Source of the DNA: Bacteroidetes bacterium GWA2_40_15
GTDB lineage: Bacteria > Bacteroidota > Bacteroidia > Bacteroidales > VadinHA17
Assembly: GCA_001768195.1 (NCBI GenBank)
Contig: MENI01000005.1
Span: forward strand, 34,999 to 98,998
Direction: 5' to 3'
DNA length: 64,000 bases
This document shows, piece after piece, positions 18,533 to 26,358 of this stretch. The notes beneath the pieces were generated by a model. It saw only the letters and a program-made list of their open reading frames with translations. It was not told where the DNA came from and ran no database searches. Made by a program: the position numbers and the translations under genes. The number at the start of each line of letters is the position of its first letter. Position 1 is the stretch's first letter.

Positions 18533-20857
18533 TTAGTTTTTTTGTATCAAAACCGACCAGTAGTTATCTATCCTGTCCTGTTTTATAATGTTGTGTCCTT
18601 CACTTTTAACTGAACCCGGTACATTCTCTATGGGTTCACCATCATCAAGCAGTATTTCTAACAGATCGCCTGATTTCAAGGCTGAAAGTTCTATTTTTGT
18701 TTTAACAAAATTCAGCGGACATTTTATTCCTCTAAAATCCTTGATTTTAACAACTTCTGCCTTTTTATCAACTGTAACGGGTTTTGCTGCTTCTGTTTTG
18801 AAATGGAGTGAATCGTCCATGTTCTCGTATAATTCGATTACCGCATCTGATAATAAATAAATATTGTCCTTGTCAGGAATTAAATTATCGTTAGGATTTT
18901 GTTTAGTTTTTTTGACCAGGTATTTATATTCCTGATTGATCAAACCTTCATCAATGAAATTATTTATAAAAGCATCAAATAATTCCTGATCATTCTTAGG
19001 TTCAATGCCTTTTGTAATGAGCAGCATGCGTGATGATGAGTATATTATAGCATACAGATATTCATTAATCGCGGCTCTGTCTGATGTCTGCAAAATCTTT
19101 TCTTTGTTATTTATGATCGAATTCATGTCCAGGTCGATCAGGTCGAAAAGACCTGCGGAACATTCACCTAATCCACGTCCCACCAATGAGAAAATGTTCT
19201 CGCTGCCCCAATCGAAATAATAATTTTTATCTTCTTCGAAATCGGGGATATTATTGAATTTGCTGCATAAATCAGTTATGTTTTTCTTGCCTTCCGATGC
19301 GATATATGATGAGAAGTTTTTATAATTGATTTTTTTACTTAGATATTTCTCCAGGAGTTTAACAGTAAACTCAGGCAGATCACGAGCACTGATTTTGCCA
19401 ACTTGCTCAGCAAGTTTTGCGTTATATTCAGATTGAACGGCCCCTGCAACAATCTCATATGCCGGGTACATACGATCATTACGACCAACTATGCCATAAA
19501 AACCAAGATCAGCAGAAGCCTGCTGTCCGCATGAATTAGGGCACCCGGAAATATTAATCTTTATATCTCCCAGTTCGTCCAGGGCCAGCTTGCTTTTGGC
19601 AAGTTCTTTTCTTAGTCCGTTTAAAGCCCCCCTTGATAGACATATACCCAGACGGCAGGTATCAGCTCCTGTGCAGGATGCCATTGTATTTAAGAGTAAA
19701 GGCTCCCCTGTATTTATACCTGTTTTTAACAGAAAATTGTAAATATTACCCAGATATTGTTCAGGGATATTACGCAAATGGATATTCTGACGCATTGAGA
19801 ATCTGATTACGTCATTGCCAAATTGCCTGAGATATTCACCTAAACTATGCGCAATATCAGCCGGAACATTTCCAAAAATAAAAGGCACGATGATGCTGTA
19901 AAACCCGTCCTGCTTTTGGGTTTTTACATATCGTTTTCTCCACAGGTCAAACTCGGAACCGATGACATCCTGGGGTTTCAGATCAGGTAAATTTGTTGTG
20001 CTTTTAATATCGGGAATGATGATCTGGTTGTTTCCGGCATTTTTGAGTTCATTATAAATTTGTTGATATAAATTAAATACATTTCCTTTCCCGAGTTTAT
20101 AGAACACGTAACGTAGGCGGGCTTTATGTTTGTTTTTTCGGTTACCATAACGTGAGAATAACTTTTTTGCAGCATCGGCCACAAGACCAATCTCACCCGA
20201 CGGAATAAATTCGAACAACACCGGGCTTACCATGGGTTTAAGGCCAAGCGAACCACCAATGAATACCTTGAATCCTTTTACGCCGTCCTTTTCTTTAGCA
20301 ATGAATCCCAAATCGTTGAAAGTTGAATATGCCGTATCTTCTTCTGTATTTGAAAAGGCAATCTTGAATTTTCGCGGGAGGGTCCAGGAATCGGCCTCGG
20401 CAATCAACTTATTAGTTAAAGCAACCGTATAAGGAAAAACATCAAATGTTTCATTCGGGTCAATACCCGAATCAACAGATGCCATTATATTTCTCACGGT
20501 ATTACCACCGCCGCCCCTGGATGCCAGACCGATCTGATACAGGTCTTTCAGGATATTGACCGTCCTCTGTAATGTAATATTCTGAATCTGAATTTCCTGC
20601 CTTGTTGTAATATGCAACAATTCAGAGCCATACTTTTTAGCAATAGAAGCCACCTGTTCCAGTTGAGAAGGACTTATATAACCACCGGCGCAGCGAACAC
20701 GAACCATGAATGTGCCGTCTTTGCGTTGTTCGTATATCCCCATTGGCACGCGTGTTGCCTTAAATTTGGCCGGCTCAATTTTCTTATCCAGGAAATCGGA
20801 AATAAGAGCTTCGTAATTTTCAATCTCTTCTGTCAGGTTATCTGGTAATGAATACAT
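18533..20857 (-). CDS. Siroheme sulfite (nitrite/sulfite) reductase with C-terminal TusA domain
   Basis: 774 residues. Residues 1-500 form a siroheme/[4Fe-4S] reductase: TTRQEIQIQNI, RGGGGNTVRNIMASV, and cluster Cys in CTGADTCRLGI and GCPNSCGQ. Residues about 510-690 are helical and HEPN-like without a clear family. Residues about 700-774 are a TusA-like domain (FRGIKCPLNFVKTKIEL, with the persulfide Cys). Sulfite is preferred over nitrite as substrate because every neighbour handles sulfur: siroheme genes follow, and a JAMM protease, TusA, DsrE, HesA/ThiF, PLP enzyme and CysK precede. The fused TusA domain could receive the sulfide as persulfide. Confidence 0.9.
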   Translation of the reverse strand: MYSLPDNLTEEIENYEALISDFLDKKIEPAKFKATRVPMGIYEQRKDGTFMVRVRCAGGYISPSQLEQVASIAKKYGSELLHITTRQEIQIQNITLQRTVNILKDLYQIGLASRGGGGNTVRNIMASVDSGIDPNETFDVFPYTVALTNKLIAEADSWTLPRKFKIAFSNTEEDTAYSTFNDLGFIAKEKDGVKGFKVFIGGSLGLKPMVSPVLFEFIPSGEIGLVADAAKKLFSRYGNRKNKHKARLRYVFYKLGKGNVFNLYQQIYNELKNAGNNQIIIPDIKSTTNLPDLKPQDVIGSEFDLWRKRYVKTQKQDGFYSIIVPFIFGNVPADIAHSLGEYLRQFGNDVIRFSMRQNIHLRNIPEQYLGNIYNFLLKTGINTGEPLLLNTMASCTGADTCRLGICLSRGALNGLRKELAKSKLALDELGDIKINISGCPNSCGQQASADLGFYGIVGRNDRMYPAYEIVAGAVQSEYNAKLAEQVGKISARDLPEFTVKLLEKYLSKKINYKNFSSYIASEGKKNITDLCSKFNNIPDFEEDKNYYFDWGSENIFSLVGRGLGECSAGLFDLIDLDMNSIINNKEKILQTSDRAAINEYLYAIIYSSSRMLLITKGIEPKNDQELFDAFINNFIDEGLINQEYKYLVKKTKQNPNDNLIPDKDNIYLLSDAVIELYENMDDSLHFKTEAAKPVTVDKKAEVVKIKDFRGIKCPLNFVKTKIELSALKSGDLLEILLDDGEPIENVPGSVKSEGHNIIKQDRIDNYWSVLIQKN

Positions 20858-20869
20858 AATCAGGCATAT

Positions 20870-21268
20870 TTAATTTATTATTTGTATGGTTTCTTCTTCT
20901 ACTTTTGATTTTTGAATATTATATGCTTTAATATGTGGAGTTTTATCAGCTAATGATATTATGAAATACAATATATCCGGATCATAAGCCATCCGGATAT
21001 CTTCTTCCGACGGGCGTGCCGGGGATTTGGGATGACTGTGATAATTGGCCATGATACCTATTCCTGCTTCCCTGACCTTTCTCACAACTGTGAATTGCTC
21101 CTCAGGATCAAATGAAAAGTGTTCTTCGCTATTATCCACGTTTCTTATTTCATAACTTTGAGTTATCGTATCGCTATTGCCGGCTAAGTAGCCGCATGCT
21201 TCAATGGGGTAAACTTTTTGCGCATGCAAAATAATTTGATCTACTATTTTTTGCCTGATTTTTATCAT
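20870..21268 (-). CDS. JAMM/MPN+ metalloprotease (HcyD/Mec+-like)
   Basis: 132 residues. It has the zinc-isopeptidase signature: Glu in IEACGYLAG, then NYHSHPKSPARPSEEDI (HxHP-x6-S-x2-D). Bacterial relatives either trim C-terminal residues after the Gly-Gly of ThiS-like sulfur carriers or release the amino acid from a carrier adduct (Mec+ in Mycobacterium, HcyD in Wolinella). The carrier at 24148-24360 in the same operon ends GGGEK, so trimming is needed before adenylation. It overlaps the tusA-like gene by 4 bases and precedes the sulfite reductase by 12. Confidence 0.9.
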   Translation of the reverse strand: MIKIRQKIVDQIILHAQKVYPIEACGYLAGNSDTITQSYEIRNVDNSEEHFSFDPEEQFTVVRKVREAGIGIMANYHSHPKSPARPSEEDIRMAYDPDILYFIISLADKTPHIKAYNIQKSKVEEETIQIIN

Positions 21269-21489
21269 TTCTTAATGCGTATTTTATAAATATTATCATG
21301 CAAATTTTCAATACCTAAAATCTCAAAACCTTGTTCGGTAGAGCTCTTGGGGATGTTTTCCAAAGGTTCGCCTTCTGTCACCAACACTTCAAGTATATCA
21401 TCCTTCGCGATCTTTGCCAGTTGTATTTTGGTTTTTACAAAGGTCATCGGGCAATGTTCCTTAGTTATATCTAAATTGAATGTTGCCAT
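21265..21489 (-). CDS. TusA-family sulfurtransferase
   Basis: 74 residues with the single-domain TusA fold. The persulfide-carrying Cys is in EHCPMTFVKTKIQL near residue 13, followed by EVLVTEGEPLENIPKS and the usual C-terminal strand. TusA proteins relay sulfane sulfur between partners, often DsrE-type proteins. The next gene upstream is DsrE-like, 11 bases away. A second TusA domain is fused to the adjacent sulfite reductase. Confidence 0.9.
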   Translation of the reverse strand: MATFNLDITKEHCPMTFVKTKIQLAKIAKDDILEVLVTEGEPLENIPKSSTEQGFEILGIENLHDNIYKIRIKK

Positions 21490-21500
21490 ATTTAAAATTA

Positions 21501-21983
21501 TTAAATGAATATTCTGTCCCCGCCTTGTGAAATCTCCATGAATTTAGCCACTCCCAGAACTTCTTTATTTACCTCGGGAATAAAATCATTGATAGTAAGA
21601 CCCAGGATTTGCATTGACATTTCGCAGGTGTAAAGTTTAACCCCAACTGCAATAGATGCATCAATCAGTTCTTTTAAAGATGCTACATTCCTTTTTCTCA
21701 TCATATAGTTCATCAATTTCGGACTGATATTGCAGAAATTCAACCTGCTGAGCGGAACATTATCAATACCACCCATCAGAAATCCGAAGAAGCGCGCAAG
21801 AAATCCTTTACCCGTGAATACCCTTCCTTTTTTCTTTTTAATGGCATTTAAGCCCCAAAATGTAAAGAAGATATTTACTTCGTAATTGACAGCAGCCGAG
21901 CCACTTGCAAGCGTAAACGCTGCAACCAGTTTATCGAAATCGCCACTAAAGCAGATAATTGATAGTTTTTTCCTGGGTTCCAT
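21501..21983 (-). CDS. DsrE/DsrF/DrsH-like family protein
   Basis: 160 residues of the longer DsrE-like type (DrsE_2). It has SIICFSGDFDKLVAAFTLA, IFFTFWGLNAIKKKK, an FLMGGIDNVPLSRLN loop and the active-site Cys in GVKLYTCEMSMQILGL. Such proteins bind sulfane sulfur and pair with TusA and rhodaneses. It sits between the HesA-like and tusA genes, consistent with feeding sulfur into the thiocarboxylate carrier. Confidence 0.88.
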   Translation of the reverse strand: MEPRKKLSIICFSGDFDKLVAAFTLASGSAAVNYEVNIFFTFWGLNAIKKKKGRVFTGKGFLARFFGFLMGGIDNVPLSRLNFCNISPKLMNYMMRKRNVASLKELIDASIAVGVKLYTCEMSMQILGLTINDFIPEVNKEVLGVAKFMEISQGGDRIFI

Positions 21984-22024
21984 GATTTTTTATGATTTTT
22001 AGATTATGCAATTTTTTAATTTTG

Positions 22025-22822
22025 TTACAGGTCGCATACCGGCATTTCTTCCAGTTTCAATTCGGTGATCGTGGGGTTTATACCGCACACCGGGCAATTT
22101 TCATTACGGTTGAAATGGACTGAACGGAAACTCATGGACAATGCATTAAATATTAAAAACCGGTTTGTGAGCAGTTCACCAATACCTGTTAAATATTTCA
22201 ATGCTTCGGTAGCCTGTATGGTACCCAATATTCCGGCGACTGATCCTAATACCCCTGCTTGCGAACAGCTTGGAACCAGTCCTTTAGGGGGCGGACTATT
22301 AAAAACGCAACGATAACATGTATTCCCGGGGGTATAGGTCATCGTTTGACCATCGAATTTTATAATGCCTCCATGTGAAAAGGACTTACCTGATAAAACG
22401 CATGCATCATTTATCAGGAATTTAGTTGGAAAATTGTCTGTACCATCCAGGATAAAATCGTATTCCGAAAAGATATCGTTGATATTATCGGTTGTAAGAA
22501 GCTCGTGGTAAGTCTTAACTTTAACATCCGGATTGATTTTTTCAATTTTTTCTTTGGCAGAAATAACTTTTGGCCGGTTGATGTCGGGCGTTGTATGAAT
22601 AATCTGACGCTGAAGGTTAGTAATGTCAACCACATCATTATCGATTATGCCTATAGTACCTACACCGGCAGCTGCCAGATATAAAGCTGCAGGTGATCCA
22701 AGTCCTCCTGCCCCTACAACAAGTACTTTCCCTTCAAGCAGCTTTATTTGCCCTTCAACACCTACATCTTTTAAAATGATATGACGGCTGTACCTTTCAA
22801 TTTGGATATCTGTAAAATTCAT
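22025..22822 (-). CDS. HesA/MoeB/ThiF-family adenylyltransferase (HcyF-like)
   Basis: 265 residues. It begins RYSRHIILKDVGVEGQ and has nucleotide loop VVGAGGLGSPAALYLAAAGVG, NLQRQIIHTTPDI, catalytic Cys in VPSCSQAGVLG, and both zinc pairs (CYRC and CPVCG). It adenylates the C-terminal Gly of a ubiquitin-like sulfur carrier so that it can be thiocarboxylated; the obvious partner is the carrier gene at 24148-24360. It lies 26 bases downstream of the PLP enzyme. It differs from the MoeB-rhodanese at 2231-3301 by having zinc ligands and no rhodanese domain. Confidence 0.9.
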   Translation of the reverse strand: MNFTDIQIERYSRHIILKDVGVEGQIKLLEGKVLVVGAGGLGSPAALYLAAAGVGTIGIIDNDVVDITNLQRQIIHTTPDINRPKVISAKEKIEKINPDVKVKTYHELLTTDNINDIFSEYDFILDGTDNFPTKFLINDACVLSGKSFSHGGIIKFDGQTMTYTPGNTCYRCVFNSPPPKGLVPSCSQAGVLGSVAGILGTIQATEALKYLTGIGELLTNRFLIFNALSMSFRSVHFNRNENCPVCGINPTITELKLEEMPVCDL

Positions 22823-22848
22823 CGCTGTTTTTGATTGATTCTAATTTC

Positions 22849-24093
22849 CTACTTAATGTTTTTTGCCAATGATTTTAACGATTGTGAAATATCTTCGATC
22901 AGATCTTCCGGTTCTTCAATACCAACAGCCATCCGTATCATCGTATCGCTTACACCAAGCTCTTGCCGGATTTCTGGCGTGTATTCGCAGTAGATGGTTG
23001 ACGCGGGATGAATAGCCAGTGTTTTATTGTCATTCAGGTTTGTAGCTCTTCGTATGATTTTAAGATTGTTTAAAAATTCAAAACAGTGTTCTTTTTTTAC
23101 CAGATCGAAAGTTAGCAATGCGCCGTGGAGTTTACCAAACTGTTTCTTACTTATTTGATGAAACTCAGAAGTAGCCAATCCCGGGTAATTAACACTGGTG
23201 ATCAGCTTTTGTTTTTCGAGCCATTCAGCTAATACCTGTGTATTATGGCACGACTTATTTATTCTTAAATGAAACGTTTCCAGTCCCAATGTTTGCAAAT
23301 AGGCATTATGTGCCGATAAGCAAGCGCCTATGTTTCTGAATACTTCTTTCCTCAGCTTGGCAATGAAGGTGAATTTGCCAAACTTCTTAGCATCAGGTGA
23401 AAACTTCGGAATACTGTTCCAATCAAATGTACCATGATCAATAATAATTCCACCCATCGAGGTAGCTCCACCTGAGATGTATTTTGTTGAAGAAATAACC
23501 TCAATATCGATACCTGTTTCTTTGGCATTGAAAAAGCATAGCGGAGTAATGGTTGAATCAGCGATCAAAACCAGATGGTGATTCTTTCCTATTGTCGCGA
23601 TTTTTTTTATGTCGGTTACTTCAAGCTGAGGATTGGTGATGGTTTCAAGAAAAATACCACGGGTATTTGCATCGGTCAGTTTTTCTATACACTCCGGCCG
23701 GGTCAAATCAGCGTATTTAAATGATACACCAAAGGGTTTTAGGGTGTGTTCGAAAAATGAATAGGTGTTTCCGAATAAATTTTTTGATGTAATAAAATTA
23801 TCACCTGCTTGTGCAATACAAAAAAATACATTGGAAATGGCTGCCATACCTGATGATAAAGCAATAACACCCGACGAATCGGTCAGATTTTTAATTACGT
23901 TTTCAAAATGCTCTACGGTCGGATTAGACAAACGGGCATAAACATGTAATGGTTTAGTGCCCCTGAATGCGTCTTCAAGTGCCTCTGCATTTTTTGTTTC
24001 AAATGCAACATTATCGTAGACAGGCATACGTAAAGCGCCATGTGTATCCTGTTTACTGAAAGGTGTGTGTATGGCTTTTGTGGCAAATTTCAT
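22849..24093 (-). CDS. MetY-type O-acetylhomoserine sulfhydrylase (Cys/Met PLP enzyme)
   Basis: 414 residues of the trans-sulfuration PLP family. It has YARLSNPTVEHFE, ALSSGMAAISNVF, VLIADSTITPL and the PLP-binding Lys in EVISSTKYISGGATSMGG. The length and the insertion after the PLP lysine fit O-acetylhomoserine sulfhydrylases better than cystathionine synthases or lyases. In the thiocarboxylate pathway MetY uses carrier-bound sulfur to form carrier-homocysteine, later released by the JAMM protease. It is flanked by the carrier gene and the HcyF-like gene. Confidence 0.88.
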   Translation of the reverse strand: MKFATKAIHTPFSKQDTHGALRMPVYDNVAFETKNAEALEDAFRGTKPLHVYARLSNPTVEHFENVIKNLTDSSGVIALSSGMAAISNVFFCIAQAGDNFITSKNLFGNTYSFFEHTLKPFGVSFKYADLTRPECIEKLTDANTRGIFLETITNPQLEVTDIKKIATIGKNHHLVLIADSTITPLCFFNAKETGIDIEVISSTKYISGGATSMGGIIIDHGTFDWNSIPKFSPDAKKFGKFTFIAKLRKEVFRNIGACLSAHNAYLQTLGLETFHLRINKSCHNTQVLAEWLEKQKLITSVNYPGLATSEFHQISKKQFGKLHGALLTFDLVKKEHCFEFLNNLKIIRRATNLNDNKTLAIHPASTIYCEYTPEIRQELGVSDTMIRMAVGIEEPEDLIEDISQSLKSLAKNIK

Positions 24094-24147
24094 TTTTATT
24101 GTTATATATTTAAAACTTAGTACAGGATAATTCTTAATTCCGGATCT

Positions 24148-24360
24148 TTATTTTTCTCCGCCTCCCATAAAATATAGAAAATCTAATTCGTCATTTTCTT
24201 TCAATGAAATTTTATCAAAAATTTTTTTATCAATGAAATTTCCGTTTAATTGAACCGAAACCATTTCTATTGACTCAACTTTATTCAATTTTAGTAAATC
24301 CGAGATGGAAACTGCATTTTTTTGAATTGATTGGTCTTTACCATTTACCTTTATTTTCAT
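24148..24360 (-). CDS. ThiS/MoaD-like sulfur carrier with capped Gly-Gly tail (HcyS-like)
   Basis: 70 residues with a ubiquitin-like beta-grasp pattern: MKIKVNGKDQSI, a helix with SDLLKLNKV, then VSVQLNGNFI and ENDELDFLYFMGGGEK. The tail ends in three Gly followed by Glu-Lys, not in a free Gly-Gly. Carriers of this kind must be trimmed before the terminal Gly can be adenylated and turned into a thiocarboxylate, and a JAMM protease is in the operon. It lies between cysK (20 bases upstream) and the MetY gene. A role in thiamine synthesis is less likely, as no thi genes are near. Confidence 0.88.
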   Translation of the reverse strand: MKIKVNGKDQSIQKNAVSISDLLKLNKVESIEMVSVQLNGNFIDKKIFDKISLKENDELDFLYFMGGGEK

Positions 24361-24380
24361 TATGATATGATTTTAACTGT

Positions 24381-25370
24381 TTAATTTATGTGTTGTCCAT
24401 GTTTTTCTGAAAAGACTGATAAAGAGTTTTCTATCATATCGGGGTTATAAAGTGGTGTTGATAAATACCGTTCACCCGAGTCAGGTAAAATGACAACGAT
24501 TTTTTTACCTTTGTTTTCAGGACGTTTAGCCACTTGCAAGGCAGCATAAACAGCGGCACCCGATGATATTCCTGCCAGCAGACCCTCGGTACGCGCTAAC
24601 AGACGACTAATCCGAAAAGCATCTTCATTTTCTACCTTTATTATTTCATCAATAACCGATTTGTTCAAAACATCAGGCACAAAGCCTGCACCAATACCCT
24701 GGATTTTATGAGGGCCAGGGTTACCCCCTGACAATACAGGGGAGTCAGCAGGTTCAATACCTATAATTTTGATTTGAGGTCTGCGCTTTTTAAGGATCTC
24801 TCCAACACCTGTGATTGTTCCACCGGTGCCAATGCCGGCAATAAAAATATCAACATTACCTTTTGTGTCTCTCCAAATTTCTTCAGCTGTAGTTCTCTTG
24901 TGTATTTCAGGATTAGCAGGATTTTTAAATTGCTGCGGCATGAATGAATGAGCTATGTTTTCTGTAAGTTCTGCCGCCTTATTTAATGCGCCGGTCATTC
25001 CCTTTTCCCCCGGAGTCAAAACAATCTCAGCGCCTAATGCTTTTAATAAATTTCTTCTTTCAACACTCATTGTTTCGGGCATCGTCAGAATTAGTTTGTA
25101 TCCTTTAGCAGCTGCGATAAATGCAAGAGCTATCCCTGTGTTGCCGCTTGTGGGCTCTATGATAATTGTATCTTTGTTTATCAGCCCTTTTTCTTCGGCA
25201 TCTTTAATCATTGAATAGCCGATTCTGTCTTTAACACTGCTGCCTGGATTGAAAAATTCAAGCTTGGCTATTATGGTTGCCAGAGTATTATTTACCTGAT
25301 TAAAATTTGATAACTCCAGTAAAGGCGTATTGCCTATAAGTTCTGTTAAATTTTTTGCAACTTTTGCCAT
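24381..25370 (-). CDS. cysK: Cysteine synthase (O-acetylserine sulfhydrylase)
   Basis: 329 residues. It has the PLP Lys in [14 protein letters not shown], substrate loop [12 protein letters not shown], phosphate-binding [12 protein letters not shown] and C-terminal [10 protein letters not shown]. It makes cysteine from O-acetylserine and sulfide, or possibly from carrier thiocarboxylate as in CysM-type enzymes. It is the first gene of the operon that runs to cobA, with tandem inverted repeats in its promoter region. Confidence 0.93.
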   Translation of the reverse strand: MAKVAKNLTELIGNTPLLELSNFNQVNNTLATIIAKLEFFNPGSSVKDRIGYSMIKDAEEKGLINKDTIIIEPTSGNTGIALAFIAAAKGYKLILTMPETMSVERRNLLKALGAEIVLTPGEKGMTGALNKAAELTENIAHSFMPQQFKNPANPEIHKRTTAEEIWRDTKGNVDIFIAGIGTGGTITGVGEILKKRRPQIKIIGIEPADSPVLSGGNPGPHKIQGIGAGFVPDVLNKSVIDEIIKVENEDAFRISRLLARTEGLLAGISSGAAVYAALQVAKRPENKGKKIVVILPDSGERYLSTPLYNPDMIENSLSVFSEKHGQHIN

Positions 25371-25426
25371 AATTTGTAATGATTAAATTTTACAATACAA
25401 AGGTCGGGCAATAAGAAAGGCATTAC

Positions 25427-25468
25427 AATACCTCGTTTTGGGTATTTCATATACCTAAATACAGGTAT
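25427..25468 (-). promoter_or_regulatory. Tandem inverted repeats upstream of the cysK operon
   Basis: Two adjacent dyads occupy the gap between the LuxR-type regulator gene and cysK. The first is AATACC (25427-25432) with GGTATT (25441-25446); the second is ATACCT (25451-25456) with AGGTAT (25463-25468). Repeated half-sites of AGGTAT character at this spacing look like a dimeric operator. The adjacent regulator at 25478-26137 is an obvious candidate ligand, by inference only. Confidence 0.45.
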
Positions 25469-25477
25469 TAAATTAAT

Positions 25478-26137
25478 TCAGATATAATATTCGGTAGTGT
25501 CAACGATGCCTGTTTTAACGGCATACATGATAAGCTCGGAGGTGTTGTTAATGCCAAGCTTTTTGAAAATGTTCTTTCGATGTGTATTGACAGTATGAAC
25601 ACTTAAAAAATCTTTAGCTGCTATTTTTTTTGTTGAAAGACCTTGCGCTATGAGACGGATGATCTCAAATTCTTTTTTAGTTAAATGGATATTAGTACTC
25701 TTATTCTTACTAATAGTGAGGTTCTCTTTCAGCAAAGCTTCAACCACTTCCTTACATAAAAAATTTTCATTCTTTTCGAGAGATGTAAGCGCATTTAGCA
25801 GCTCATCTTTAGTGCAGTACTTTAATAAAATATGGGTAATTCCGAATTCTAATATTTTAATTATATTTTCATTAACAGAATCTCCGGTCAGAACGAGGAT
25901 GCTGGAAGAAGGGAATATCCCGGTTAGTTTTGCTAAATAAGATATTAAAAAATCATTCAACCGGTATGGATCAATAATCAAAATAGAAGGAGTATTATTT
26001 TCCAAAAAATCAAATAACTCATTATTAGATTCAATTGAGCCAATAATATCGTAATTACCGGTATTTTTCAAAACCGTTGTAATTCCTTCCCGGGTAAGTA
26101 CCTGTGAGTCGGCTATAAGTATTTTAGTTAATCCCAT
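25478..26137 (-). CDS. NarL/LuxR-type response regulator
   Basis: 219 residues. The receiver domain (1-125) has an Asp-Ser near residue 10 (LIADSQVLTREG), the likely phospho-acceptor in ILIIDPYR, and Lys in ILLKYC. The surroundings of the acceptor are atypical, so phosphorylation may be altered. The C-terminal LuxR helix-turn-helix (about 148-210) has LTKKEFEIIRLIAQGLSTKK and SVHTVNTHRKNIFKKLG. No kinase is adjacent. Its stop lies about 10 bases from the tandem dyads ahead of cysK, so it may control the sulfur operon. Confidence 0.85.
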   Translation of the reverse strand: MGLTKILIADSQVLTREGITTVLKNTGNYDIIGSIESNNELFDFLENNTPSILIIDPYRLNDFLISYLAKLTGIFPSSSILVLTGDSVNENIIKILEFGITHILLKYCTKDELLNALTSLEKNENFLCKEVVEALLKENLTISKNKSTNIHLTKKEFEIIRLIAQGLSTKKIAAKDFLSVHTVNTHRKNIFKKLGINNTSELIMYAVKTGIVDTTEYYI

Positions 26138-26180
26138 TAAAATTGAATTATCGGATTACAATCCAAAATTAAAAAATAAA

Positions 26181-26198
26181 GAATAGTTTATACTATTC
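26181..26198. promoter_or_regulatory. Short perfect dyad upstream of the LuxR-type regulator
   Basis: GAATAGT (26181-26187) and ACTATTC (26192-26198) are separated by 4 bases, 44 bases upstream of the regulator start. There is no T-run, so it is not a typical terminator. It could be an autoregulatory site. The rest of the 26138-26358 gap shows nothing recognisable. Confidence 0.25.
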
Positions 26199-26358
26199 CC
26201 ATTAAACTCTTCTAACCTTTATTATACTTAAAACCAATAAAATATATGTATCCTAAATGCCTAAGGCTGTAATTAAAAGAAGAAGTCATATTTTGTCGGT
26301 TGATTAATACATTACAACCTCAACTAAAAATGACTTATTTTTCCACCCCATTTCAACT

